64,000 nucleotides of DNA from CAYILR01 sp964364175 (GCA_964364175.1 CAYILR010000005.1:59082-123081), one strand, 5' to 3'. Shown: positions 9,028 through 17,044, counted from the first letter of the stretch. Translations and numbers: made by a program. Notes: generated by a model from the sequence alone, not told the origin.

Positions 9028-9136
9028 AAAATCTGTGACCCCGGATCTTAGACAAAACGTCTCATTTGAGGTGTTACAGGCCTTCTGTGACCCTAGATTC
9101 TAGACGAAATGTCTAAAATCTGGGGTCACAGATTTT
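9028..9136. repeat. family C palindromic repeat cluster (three units)
   Basis: Three copies of a ~35-base unit, AAATCTGTGACCCC followed by GATCTTAGACA and then CGTCT. Two are direct (from 9029 and from 9085) and one is inverted (ending 9136), so the outer two form a ~36-base inverted repeat with few mismatches. Each unit carries a mini-hairpin of the form TAGAC-N5-GTCTA. It fills the 8966-9149 gap upstream of the acyl-CoA dehydrogenase and downstream of the minus-strand gene at 9150-9608. It may act as terminator or be a REP-like element. Confidence 0.75.
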
Positions 9137-9149
9137 GCGAGGAGTTACA

Positions 9150-9608
9150 TTATTTCTTTGGAGTAGGATGATTTGGATTTTTGCATTCCAGGCTGACAAC
9201 TAGATCCCGGTAACTCTCTCCTGTTTCAATGGTCGTTACGACTTCAAACGAAGCAGCTACCGGAGCTTTTTCTGCTATCCTGGGCATCACGAGTCTATAT
9301 TGCGTTTCTCCCTGAGTAAGTCCTTCAAAAATCAACCCACCATCATTTGGAATTACTTTAAATGGATATTGAATTTCTCCAATTCCTCCCACAGGGCGCC
9401 ACTTCAAGTGAATAATTCCGAACAAGTTGTATGCTCCTCCCATTGGGTGTTCGAGGGTATTATAAATATCGAGAGATAGATCCATAGGGGATTGTTTTGA
9501 CTCTTTTGACAGACATCTGAGGCTGGCAACTGGCTTTACTAGAGTCTCAGAAGCCATCACCAGGCCTGAAGTTAAGAATAAGGTATAGATTAAGATTTGT
9601 TTTTTCAT
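9150..9608 (-). CDS. small secreted protein of unknown function
   Basis: 152 residues with a signal peptide (KKQILIYTLFLTSGLVMASE). A strong Shine-Dalgarno (CCAGGAGAAC) precedes the ATG at 9608. The mature part is beta-rich with two cysteines (near residues 32 and 143) that could form one disulfide. No family recognised. Divergent from the MarR gene; the shared 106-base intergenic region contains a palindrome that might serve both promoters. Confidence 0.75.
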   Translation of the reverse strand: MKKQILIYTLFLTSGLVMASETLVKPVASLRCLSKESKQSPMDLSLDIYNTLEHPMGGAYNLFGIIHLKWRPVGGIGEIQYPFKVIPNDGGLIFEGLTQGETQYRLVMPRIAEKAPVAASFEVVTTIETGESYRDLVVSLECKNPNHPTPKK

Positions 9609-9683
9609 TTTGTTCTCCTGGATTGAGTTACTAAGGAGTTCCTTCCGGAAAATAAATGCAATTCCGTTATTTTTTGCTTTTAA

Positions 9684-9698
9684 TAATTTACGAAATTA
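9684..9698. promoter_or_regulatory. candidate operator palindrome upstream of marR-type gene
   Basis: TAATTT-ACG-AAATTA is a perfect 6-3-6 inverted repeat ending 16 bases before the MarR start codon, in the divergent region with 9150-9608. MarR proteins bind such AT-rich palindromes and commonly autoregulate. The assignment is inference from position and symmetry. Confidence 0.45.
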
Positions 9699-9714
9699 AC
9701 TATTTATCACAGCA

Positions 9715-10149
9715 ATGAAAATTGAGAAGTACGTTGAAAAAAGCCCTATTTTCGCCATTTTAAATGCATCTCATCGCATCAATTCTTCGATTAAGAAGAA
9801 TTTTGATAAGCTGGGCTTGAATCACTTGGAAGCGATTATTTTGGTGGGACTTTATTTTGAAAAACCCGGAAGCGTCACTCCTTCGGAGCTGGCAAGTGCG
9901 CTTAAAGTCAGCCGAGCATCCATCAGTCAGTCGATCACTTCGTTGCAGAAGAAAAAAATGGCTCAAAGAAATTCGGTTTCAGAGGACGCGCGTCGATACA
10001 GAATCACGCTCACGTCTTCTGGGCTTCAGAAAGTGAACGTACTGATCAAACTTTTTGATGCGTTTCAGAATAGCATTGAGCAGAGAGTAGGATTGCGACG
10101 CACTGAAGAGCTGGCGCAAGAGATTAGCGGCCTCTATTCGTTTCTTTAG
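9715..10149 (+). CDS. MarR-family transcriptional regulator
   Basis: 144 residues. Winged-helix core: LNHLEAIILVGLYFE, then TPSELASALKVSRASISQSITSLQKKKMAQRN (helix-turn-helix), then the wing SEDARRYRITLTSSGLQ, the classic MarR 'D-x-R-x-x-x-(I/V)-x-L-T-x-x-G' pattern. Terminal helices would form the dimer interface. It converges on an SRPBCC-domain gene, with six bases between stops. The AT-rich palindrome 16 bases upstream is a plausible autoregulatory site. Ligand and targets unknown. Confidence 0.9.
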   Translation: MKIEKYVEKSPIFAILNASHRINSSIKKNFDKLGLNHLEAIILVGLYFEKPGSVTPSELASALKVSRASISQSITSLQKKKMAQRNSVSEDARRYRITLTSSGLQKVNVLIKLFDAFQNSIEQRVGLRRTEELAQEISGLYSFL

Positions 10150-10155
10150 GCTTTT

Positions 10156-10686
10156 TTACTTCTCCAAAAGCGCCTTAAGGCTACTCAGCCCATCATCGAA
10201 GTCCTTCTCCATTTTGGAATTCATACCCATGAAAAAGCAAACGATGTTGAAGGGAAATTTTCCGACGCCTTTCATAGTCCATTTGACCTTGGTCTGATTG
10301 GCATCCAGGGATTCGGTGGTGAGGAAAACCTGGCTACTGTCTTCCATGGGTTCTTTGAATCGGAGTGCTAGTTCGATTTTTTGGCCCTCAACGATGGCTT
10401 TGATTTCTTGTTCTCCGACTCCGACTTCGGAGTTTCCTGACCAAGCGGACACGAAGCCGACTGTTCCATCAGTACCACGAAATTCCACTTTCATGTTGCG
10501 GTCGAGTTTTGCCCAGGGACTCCAGTCGTTGTGTTTTTTGAGTTGCTTGATTTCAGCAAAAACAAGGGCTTTGGGTTTGTTGATGACGATCGCTCTTTCG
10601 ATCACAAAATCCTTGGGCGCTACAAAGCCGATGCTCAGAATCAGACCCAGGATGACCCCTAAACCGAGTAGAATTTTTTTGATCAT
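10156..10686 (-). CDS. SRPBCC-superfamily (polyketide-cyclase/START-like) protein, membrane-anchored
   Basis: 176 residues from ATG 10686, chosen over an upstream ATG at 10752 because AAGGAAC sits at Shine-Dalgarno distance and the product then starts with a hydrophobic anchor (MIKKILLGLGVILGLILSIGFVAP). The rest has the SRPBCC/polyketide-cyclase_2 pattern: FVIERAIVINKPKALVFAEI, HNDWSPW, a GTDGTVGFVSAWSGN turn, VKWTMKGVGKFPFN, and a C-terminal amphipathic helix with KDFDDGLSSLKALLE. Such proteins bind hydrophobic ligands; the function here is unknown. Confidence 0.85.
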   Translation of the reverse strand: MIKKILLGLGVILGLILSIGFVAPKDFVIERAIVINKPKALVFAEIKQLKKHNDWSPWAKLDRNMKVEFRGTDGTVGFVSAWSGNSEVGVGEQEIKAIVEGQKIELALRFKEPMEDSSQVFLTTESLDANQTKVKWTMKGVGKFPFNIVCFFMGMNSKMEKDFDDGLSSLKALLEK

Positions 10687-10960
10687 AGTTTGTTCCTTTG
10701 ATTTGAGTATGGGGTCTGGTGTTTTAAAACACAAGTTGGGGGATTTTCCCAACAGTGTTGTAGGCGTCCCCCTATACTGTGGGTGTTCTGAATGAGGTCT
10801 CCGAATTCATAGAGAAGGTTTATTCTCCGTGAACGACCTGTAATTGAACGGATTTTTAAAAATTTCAAAAAATAGTCACATTCCTGGATTTTTGGCCCTT
10901 GAGTTGCACATGTGTCCTGCGCTTGAGCACTTAAGCTCGGTAAAAAGATGGAGAATTAAA

Positions 10961-11794
10961 ATGAAAGTCTTATGTCTAACATTGATGTCGATGATGACGT
11001 TGGCCCATGTCGCTCAGGCGAATATCGCCAGCGTGGGAACAATAGAAATTGGAGGAGTACCACTGTGTGCAGGTTTTGTGTCGGGGCCTTCTGAGGTCAC
11101 TACGGCGTGGCACTGCGTGAGTATTTTCCGGCCGGAAGATCGAGCAGGGATCTCGTTTGTGAATCAGGTTGGGCAGAGAAGTCGCTATGAGTCCACGCTT
11201 CAAGTGGATGAAGATCGTGATCTCATCGTGATGCGAATGTCAGGCGCTGAGAATTTGCCGGCTCTTGAATCCAATTCAACTGTGACTTCTGATCGTATTG
11301 TGGCTCTGGGCTGGGATGGTACAGACAGCAGAAAATTGGTTCCGATTGCATTAAAGCTGGTTCAATCCAATTCATCAGGAATGATTCAATATGAACTACC
11401 GTCGTTAAGAATTGCATCGGGCTCTCCCTTGATTCAGGGAGAAAGTATATTGGGCGTGCATCTCGGGAGAAGTCAAAACAAGGGAGATCACGGAAAATCA
11501 TTGGGCGAAGGAGTTTCTTTCAATCCTGGGGATTTTCCTCGTGAATTGAATTCGCGTTATCTATCCGGCAATTTATTGCCTGACAGCGACGTTTTTTGCG
11601 TCAAAACAGTTCTTGGACTGGTGACCATCACTGCGGCATGCGCCGCTGGAATCGGCGGACTTTCGGTGGCCTGTGTAGTAGCTCCCCCGTCGTGTCCCGT
11701 TATGGCTGCCAGTGTAGCTGCTGTGGCGAAACTTTGTGGAGTTGGTATGGGTGCGCTTGGAGCTGCTGTCATAGCTTGTGCTGTAAAAAATTAA
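10961..11794 (+). CDS. secreted trypsin-like serine protease with Cys-rich hydrophobic tail
   Basis: 277 residues from ATG 10961 (signal peptide KVLCLTLMSMMTLAHVAQA). The in-frame extension upstream to 10844 lacks support. Chymotrypsin-fold triad: His51 in TTAWHC, Asp87 in DRDLIVMR, Ser153 in ASGSPLI (the GNSGSP-type site), with Cys36 and Cys52 placed like the chymotrypsin disulfide that brackets the histidine loop. Residues ~210-277 are different: a Gly/Ala/Val-rich, very hydrophobic tail with six cysteines (213, 227, 238, 245, 259, 273). It could be a membrane-inserting domain or a bacteriocin-like moiety released by the protease; that is speculation. Followed 31 bases later by an outer-membrane-like protein. 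Confidence 0.85.
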   Translation: MKVLCLTLMSMMTLAHVAQANIASVGTIEIGGVPLCAGFVSGPSEVTTAWHCVSIFRPEDRAGISFVNQVGQRSRYESTLQVDEDRDLIVMRMSGAENLPALESNSTVTSDRIVALGWDGTDSRKLVPIALKLVQSNSSGMIQYELPSLRIASGSPLIQGESILGVHLGRSQNKGDHGKSLGEGVSFNPGDFPRELNSRYLSGNLLPDSDVFCVKTVLGLVTITAACAAGIGGLSVACVVAPPSCPVMAASVAAVAKLCGVGMGALGAAVIACAVKN

Positions 11795-11825
11795 ATAAAT
11801 TAACAAAATAAAAATAGGAGTAATT

Positions 11826-12386
11826 ATGAATAAGTCAATTTGGAAATTTACGCTGATATTTCTAGCTTTATCTGGCACCTACGCACACGCAGAGTTCCCC
11901 ACAGTCAGTGCAGATGGTGAACTTGGAGGAAATGCTATCGATCGATTCGGTGTGTCGGGACAGGTCACTGTGCATTCGAGTTCAACTCATGAAGCACGAT
12001 TAGGTGTGAATCTCATGAACTATCTCCCTGAACATCGTTCGAGTAACAGGGGTATCCCAACCTCTGGATTTTCATTGGGTGGAATCGGCAGCGCGACGAT
12101 TTGGCAAAACGAAACGAGTCCCATCGGATTTACGATTGATGCCCGTGTCTCTCGGATGTCTCTTTTGGGTGACGCGACTGTGGCTCATCGAGCCCGACTT
12201 TCCATCCAAGAAAAGATTGGATTGCTCTACCGTATTTTTGTCAGCCCCAACAAGAAGACTGTGAATCTCGGATTCGGAGCACTCTACACTCTGAATTTCT
12301 TCGGCCCCAGTTTCTCGGAGTCAACAGGCGATTGGTATTCCAACCGATCCTTGGCACCAGTGCTGTGGTTTTCCACGCAGTTTTAA
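11826..12386 (+). CDS. putative small outer-membrane beta-barrel protein
   Basis: 186 residues. Signal peptide (NKSIWKFTLIFLALSGTYAHA), then alternating amphipathic strands (FGVSGQVTVHSSS, EARLGVNLMNYL, GFTIDARVSRMSL, VNLGFGALYTLNFFG) and a C-terminal aromatic (LWFSTQF), the pattern of a BAM-assembled barrel. Shine-Dalgarno AGGAG precedes the start. Co-directional with, and 31 bases after, the protease gene. The stop codon abuts the family A hairpin element that separates it from the converging acyl-CoA dehydrogenase. Confidence 0.7.
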   Translation: MNKSIWKFTLIFLALSGTYAHAEFPTVSADGELGGNAIDRFGVSGQVTVHSSSTHEARLGVNLMNYLPEHRSSNRGIPTSGFSLGGIGSATIWQNETSPIGFTIDARVSRMSLLGDATVAHRARLSIQEKIGLLYRIFVSPNKKTVNLGFGALYTLNFFGPSFSESTGDWYSNRSLAPVLWFSTQF

Positions 12387-12529
12387 GAGCCTGTTTGGAA
12401 AGGGGGCTTTTGACTTGATACTGCGTCAGTTTTCATGAAGAAATCCTCACGTACTGTCGTGTACGCTCCGGTTTCTTCATGAAAATTTCCTTGTCTGAAG
12501 TCAAAATCCCCTCTTTTCAAAAAGGCTCT
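12387..12529. repeat. family A nested-hairpin element, copy 1
   Basis: A 143-base element filling exactly the gap between two converging stop codons. Outer arms (AGAGCCTGTTTGG... / ...CAAAAAGGCTCT) pair over ~30 bases, ending in TTTTGACTT/AAGTCAAAA. An inner stem TTTTCATGAAGAAA / TTTCTTCATGAAAA surrounds an invariant 27-base head at 12445-12471, with apical CGTAC-N6-GTACG. The same head and TTTTGACTTGATACTGCGTC strip occur inverted at 58642-58782, where both variable stems have different but again self-complementary sequences. Probably acts as bidirectional terminator here. Confidence 0.85.
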
Positions 12530-13694
12530 AAGCAAGTGCGTCGGCGACATCACTGCCCAGCATCTGCCGAGCAATCACCAGGCGCATGATCTCGTTGGTG
12601 CCGGCGCCGATCTCGATCAGCTTGGCGTCGCGCATGTAGCGCTCGACGGGGAACTCGCGGGTGTAGCCGTAGCCGCCGAGGATTTGGATGGCATCCAGTG
12701 CGACTTGTGTGGCCATTTGCGCGGCTTGTAGCTTGGCTTTTGCTGCCATCGACGAGGCCTCTTTGCCGACTAGCAATCCGGAGTCCCACATTTTGGCGCA
12801 GTCGTAGGTCAGACAGCGGCATGCTTCGTACCACGCGGCAGCCTCTGCCAGTCGTTCCTGCATCTGCTGAAACGCTCCAATAGGTCGGCCAAACTGTGTG
12901 CGTTCTTGAGCGTATTTGGTAGCGACCTCAATCGATGCGCGTCCAATCCCCAGTGAAATCCCAGCGATCGTGATTCGCTCCAGGTCCAAATTGCGCATCA
13001 TCATCTTGATGCTCGCACCTTCTTCTCCTACACGATTCACTGCGGGCACACGAACTTGGTCAAAAACCAATTCGCCAGTCGGCGACGCACGCATTCCCAT
13101 TTTAGAAAATTTCTTCCCGGTCGAAAATCCGTTCATCCCACGTTCAATGATGAAAGTGGAAATATCGCGCTTCGTCTCGCCAGTTTTTGCATAAACATAA
13201 AACACATCGCCGTTGGGGCCGTTGGTGATCCAGGTCTTCGTGCCCTTCAAAACATAATCGCTGCCGTCTTTTTTGGCGCGAGTTTGCATTCCCAAAGCAT
13301 CCGATCCGGCGCCGGGTTCGGACATTCCCATTCCGCCCATCCATTCGCCGCTAATTAATTTAGGTAGGTATTTTTTCTTCTGCTCAGGCGTTCCGTTGCG
13401 ACCAATCTGATTCACACACAAAATCGTGTGGGCCAAGTAGGACAGTGTTGTCGAAGCATCCACGGCACCCATTTCTTCCATAGCAATCGTTGCAGAAACC
13501 GCATCCAGCCCCGCGCCGCCGTCCGCCTCGGGCACCGTGATCCCCAGCAACCCCAGTTCGCCCATTTTCATAAAGCTCTGCCGGTTAAACCCCTCCTCGT
13601 GATCGAGCTTTTCGATCTTGGGGGCGAGCTCGGATTGGGCGAATTGCCGAACGGTTTGCTGAAGCATTTTATGTTCATCCGAAAAAAACCACAT
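12528..13694 (-). CDS. acyl-CoA dehydrogenase of isovaleryl-CoA dehydrogenase type
   Basis: 388 residues. FAD enzyme oxidising a branched or long acyl-CoA, probably isovaleryl-CoA in leucine breakdown. Motifs: GGMGMSEPGAGSDALGM, TKTWITNGPNGD, YAQERTQFGRPIGAFQ, ILGGYGYTREFPVERYMRDAK. The catalytic Glu is in the IVD/LCAD position (Glu239 in NLDLERITIAG), while the classical site carries Ala364 (IGAGTNEIMR); this swap is diagnostic of the isovaleryl-type subclass and contrasts with the enzyme at 7790-8947. Divergent from the putative glycosidase at 13737; no other leucine-catabolism genes adjoin. Confidence 0.9.
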   Translation of the reverse strand: MWFFSDEHKMLQQTVRQFAQSELAPKIEKLDHEEGFNRQSFMKMGELGLLGITVPEADGGAGLDAVSATIAMEEMGAVDASTTLSYLAHTILCVNQIGRNGTPEQKKKYLPKLISGEWMGGMGMSEPGAGSDALGMQTRAKKDGSDYVLKGTKTWITNGPNGDVFYVYAKTGETKRDISTFIIERGMNGFSTGKKFSKMGMRASPTGELVFDQVRVPAVNRVGEEGASIKMMMRNLDLERITIAGISLGIGRASIEVATKYAQERTQFGRPIGAFQQMQERLAEAAAWYEACRCLTYDCAKMWDSGLLVGKEASSMAAKAKLQAAQMATQVALDAIQILGGYGYTREFPVERYMRDAKLIEIGAGTNEIMRLVIARQMLGSDVADALA

Positions 13695-13736
13695 AGGCGA
13701 GTGACTCCTTTGATTCTGTGTGTAATACTTGACCGC

Positions 13737-15596
13737 ATGGTGGGGGCCGAGTCAAACACAAATGTGATTCAGGTACTTGTAAATTATTGGGAAATCCGTC
13801 CCTCTCAAATGCAACAACACCTGAGCGGACTGCTTCAAAAAGGCATCACCGAAGTGACCTCTTTTGTCCCGTGGCAAGCGGTTGAGTCGGACATTTCGCA
13901 TCTGCTGTCTAAATTCCTCCTTTCTTCGTTTGAACTGGGAATTCGCGTTTCGCTGATCATCACACCTGAGGTGGGGGTTTATTATCCTGGCGGAGGCCTG
14001 CCCAAGGACCTGATGGCGAACCCTGCGAATCTAGCACGCAATTCCAAGGGCAAACCTTTCTCGGTGGTATTGCCGCCAGCGGTTTTTGCGTTGCCGTCGT
14101 TGTTTTCTCCCGAAGTTCAAGACCGCTATCAACAGTTTTTGATTCGTCTGGATAGTTTGCTGAGTGATCTTTCGAAGGCCGAGCCGGGGATTTTGGGCAA
14201 GATCCGGTTGGTGATGACGGGGAGCTACTGGAAATATTATCGCGAACCAGCGTCGGCGAAAGCGGGGGAGTATTCGCTGGCGGCATCAGCAGCTTTTCGG
14301 ACAGAAGTGAACCAGCGCTACACCACGCGCGAATTTGAAATGAGTGAGGGTGGCGCTTCGAGATGGAAAACTCAAACTCTCGAGCAGATGAACCAAAAAT
14401 GGTTTTTGGATCAAGCTGAAGATCGGTTTCGTGCACGGTTCGAGCAGTTTTTGAAAAAACGTAGGTCTCAGGCCGATATTCAGCAAATTGAGTTGTACAC
14501 GCCAGAGGCTGATCCAGCTCGGTGTCATACACAGATTTTACAAATGATCTCGGATCTGCCAGCGCGTGCTGAGGAGCTCGATGCTTGGGTGGATGAATGG
14601 GTGGTGAAGGATGTCACCTATGCGAGCAAGAAAATTCCGGCTCTGATTCATTGGTCTGGGCTGGGCGTATTCAAGTCGCTCACCGATTCAGAAAAGCAGT
14701 ACCTTCTGTTGAAGTCTATTTTCCTGACAGGAATTCGGGGTGGCGGAGTGTTGATTGAGGAGAAGGAGTGGCTGTCTCTGCCTCAATCGTTTCGAGCGCG
14801 AGCAGAGTCGATTGGTCGCACGATGGCTCGACGTGAGTTGAAGCCTCAGAACAGAATTCACTATTTAGCCGCACATCAGTGGTCCGGGCCAACCTCGTTG
14901 CAGGCAGCAGTTTCGAGAGTCGCGGGAGTTGATCTTCATAATTGCACGTCGTTTGATTCAGTGGCTGCCAGTCCTCAATCGCGGTTGTGTATTGTGGATC
15001 CCGAAGTCGTGATGACGAAAGAACTTTTTTTACAAATGCTCGAGTGGATTCAGCAAGGGCGCGTATTGGCGATCCCACACAGTCCGCTTTATACAGAATT
15101 TGCGCGGCGAATTTTGGAAGAGGCTTTGGCGCGGGACAAGCGAATGGAGCTGAACCTCGGTGTGCCTTATGTTCTGCAATCCTTTCAAAACGCGGGGAAT
15201 GGCAAGCTGGTGGTTTACTCTTCGCCTGAGACGGCCTCACCCGACGAAACCCAAAGTGCCTGGATGACGTTTGCCGAAGCGATGGTGTCGATTGCGGATG
15301 CGCGGCCTTTTTGCGCTCTCGCCGATGAGTCTCATGCGCAGCTGGTGGTGACTCATCAGGGGGTATTGATTTTTAACCCGACGGGCGCGGCCGTGGATGT
15401 GGAGCTGAGTTTTGACGAGCCCATGTCGGTTTCGGATTTCTCGTGGTTTTTCATGCGGGAGAAAAAAACACGACCCGAAGAAACCGCACGCGTGGGAACA
15501 AGTTTTACTTTAGGAATTCCAGCCAGAGGTGTGGTGCCTCTGCAGATGGTGGAAGAGAGGTTGCATGGAGCTCAAGCAGGATTGGAGAGCATTTGA
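13737..15596 (+). CDS. large protein resembling a TIM-barrel glycoside hydrolase (GH42-like), putative
   Basis: About 619 residues from ATG 13737; the frame is open back to 13428, but that part is antisense to the acyl-CoA dehydrogenase and unlikely to be translated. GTG 13764 is an alternative start. The N-terminal part reads like a (beta/alpha)8 barrel: VIQVLVNYWEIRPSQMQQHL, GITEVTSFVPW, GIRVSLIITPEVG, IRLVMTGSYWKYY. The middle and end (RLCIVDPEVV, GRVLAIPHSPL, then a beta-rich tail) resemble the trimerisation-like and C-terminal domains of beta-galactosidase-type enzymes. No signal peptide, so cytoplasmic. The family is a guess from these patterns. The stop lies 32 bases inside the next gene. 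Confidence 0.65.
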   Translation: MVGAESNTNVIQVLVNYWEIRPSQMQQHLSGLLQKGITEVTSFVPWQAVESDISHLLSKFLLSSFELGIRVSLIITPEVGVYYPGGGLPKDLMANPANLARNSKGKPFSVVLPPAVFALPSLFSPEVQDRYQQFLIRLDSLLSDLSKAEPGILGKIRLVMTGSYWKYYREPASAKAGEYSLAASAAFRTEVNQRYTTREFEMSEGGASRWKTQTLEQMNQKWFLDQAEDRFRARFEQFLKKRRSQADIQQIELYTPEADPARCHTQILQMISDLPARAEELDAWVDEWVVKDVTYASKKIPALIHWSGLGVFKSLTDSEKQYLLLKSIFLTGIRGGGVLIEEKEWLSLPQSFRARAESIGRTMARRELKPQNRIHYLAAHQWSGPTSLQAAVSRVAGVDLHNCTSFDSVAASPQSRLCIVDPEVVMTKELFLQMLEWIQQGRVLAIPHSPLYTEFARRILEEALARDKRMELNLGVPYVLQSFQNAGNGKLVVYSSPETASPDETQSAWMTFAEAMVSIADARPFCALADESHAQLVVTHQGVLIFNPTGAAVDVELSFDEPMSVSDFSWFFMREKKTRPEETARVGTSFTLGIPARGVVPLQMVEERLHGAQAGLESI

Positions 15597-16149
15597 GGGA
15601 GTTTTTGGTCAGGTCAGACGCCAAGCGACGCCCGAAGATGTCACCGCCGAAACACTGGACCGAGAAGCCGTGGACCGCTGGTTGGTCGAGGCTCTGGATC
15701 GTCCGCATTATCTCGAGCAGTGGATGCATCTCAAGCGCATGTTCTCCACGGCGCACACTCATTTTTTCTTGGATGATCTGCTGGGAGTTTGGAAAAAAGT
15801 TCTGCCTTCCACAGGAGGTATTTATTTAAAGATCGAGGGACAGAAACCTCGTTCTCTGCTCCTGGTTTTTCACGGAGGAGCGTTGGACGGATATTGTGAG
15901 CCGGATTTGAATCACATTGGCCCTACGCGAGCAAAAAATCCCGAGGATGTCGTAAAATATCTTTCCGGCAAGTACATGGTTCCTGTTCAGGGCGTGTATT
16001 TCAATGAGCAGGAATGGGATGCGTTAGGTGAGTCAGAGCATCCTTTGATGGATTTCATGAAAGCGGTGAAAGCCAAGACAATTCGCCTGGAGCCGTCTCG
16101 CTGGGCTTTACTCGCTTTTACTGCTGCTTCAGCATTTTGGAGAAAATAG
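15565..16149 (+). CDS. cytoplasmic protein of unknown function
   Basis: 194 residues from ATG 15565, preceded by AGAGAGG at Shine-Dalgarno distance and overlapping the end of the upstream gene by 32 bases, so co-translated with it. Mixed alpha/beta, no signal peptide until a hydrophobic C-terminus (SRWALLAFTAASAFWRK). Central segment PRSLLLVFHGGALDGYCEPDLNHIG is distinctive, but I do not recognise the family. Its last 32 bases overlap, tail to tail, the end of the transporter gene on the other strand. Confidence 0.7.
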   Translation: MELKQDWRAFEGVFGQVRRQATPEDVTAETLDREAVDRWLVEALDRPHYLEQWMHLKRMFSTAHTHFFLDDLLGVWKKVLPSTGGIYLKIEGQKPRSLLLVFHGGALDGYCEPDLNHIGPTRAKNPEDVVKYLSGKYMVPVQGVYFNEQEWDALGESEHPLMDFMKAVKAKTIRLEPSRWALLAFTAASAFWRK

Positions 16150-17044
16150 CAGAGAAAACGGGCCGACGATTGGCGACGTTTTCCGCTGGCAGATTTTTGG
16201 ACCAAATATAAGCCATGGTGAGTCCAGCAATATACATCCAGAGACTAAAGATCGCTGCAGGCATAGCGACCGTTCCGTCAAAGAAAGTCAGAGCCAGCGT
16301 CATTCCCAAAGTCGTGTTTTGAACTGCGACTTCGATTGCGATGGTGCGAGATTGAGTTTCAGGCACTCCCAGGAGTTTGGGTGTAAAGTAGCCCAGCGCG
16401 AAGGCCAAAGTGTTGTGGAGTACTACAGCCAGTCCTACCGTCGCCACCATATCCAGGAAATTTTCTCGGTTCTTGAAAATGACCAATGTAATCATCAGGA
16501 GCAGAAAAACGATTCCGAAGACCTTGAAGGGTTTTTCGATCATCTGTGTGGCTTTTGCAGCGAATTTGCGAAGCAACATTCCCAATCCCACGGGAAGCGC
16601 AATCATGACAACGACCAGACCCATCATCTCTGGAATCGAGACAGAAAGGACTTTGTCTGCTGGGACACCGATGAATTGTCCCAAATACGAAACAATGAGG
16701 GGTGTGAAAATCGGACAAAGCAGAGTCGACAAGGAAGTGATGATAATCGCGAGAGCGACGTCTGCTTTCGCAAAATAATTAATTAAATTTGAGGTCGTTC
16801 CGCTGGGACAAGCTCCCACGATGATGACGCCCAGAGCGAGTTGCCAAGGGAGGCCGAGGAGTTTTACGACCAGGAATGCTGCCAATGGCATCAGAACGAA
16901 GTGGCCCAGGGTTCCGATCAGCACCTGTCCGGGAGTCTGGATCACACGCCTGAAATCCTTCGTGGTGAGTCCCATCCCCATTCCGAACATCACTACAGCC
17001 AACATCACCTTGAGAAGTACCTTGACGGTTTCATCCATTTGCAT
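16118..17044 (-). CDS. bile acid:sodium symporter (BASS)-family transporter
   Basis: 308 residues, about nine to ten hydrophobic helices. Inner-membrane sodium-coupled transporter of organic anions. Family hallmarks: GACPSGTTSNLINYFAKADVALA (crossover Na+/substrate region) and the later IEVAVQNTTLGMTLAL (second crossover, conserved E and QN). Length is typical for bacterial BASS members. Start ATG 17044 or 17038. Substrate unknown (2-oxoacids, pantoate or steroid-like anions occur in this family). Converges with 15565-16149, sharing 32 bases. Confidence 0.9.
   Translation of the reverse strand: MQMDETVKVLLKVMLAVVMFGMGMGLTTKDFRRVIQTPGQVLIGTLGHFVLMPLAAFLVVKLLGLPWQLALGVIIVGACPSGTTSNLINYFAKADVALAIIITSLSTLLCPIFTPLIVSYLGQFIGVPADKVLSVSIPEMMGLVVVMIALPVGLGMLLRKFAAKATQMIEKPFKVFGIVFLLLMITLVIFKNRENFLDMVATVGLAVVLHNTLAFALGYFTPKLLGVPETQSRTIAIEVAVQNTTLGMTLALTFFDGTVAMPAAIFSLWMYIAGLTMAYIWSKNLPAENVANRRPVFSAIFSKMLKQQ

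Noticed and set aside
10844..10960. Upstream in-frame extension of the trypsin-like protease
   Set aside because: It lacks a ribosome-binding site and would bury the signal peptide; the ATG at 10961 gives a standard secretory leader.
13428..13736. N-terminal extension of the putative glycosidase frame
   Set aside because: This part is antisense to the conserved N-terminal region of the acyl-CoA dehydrogenase and its translation shows no sensible pattern; the reading frame is simply open.
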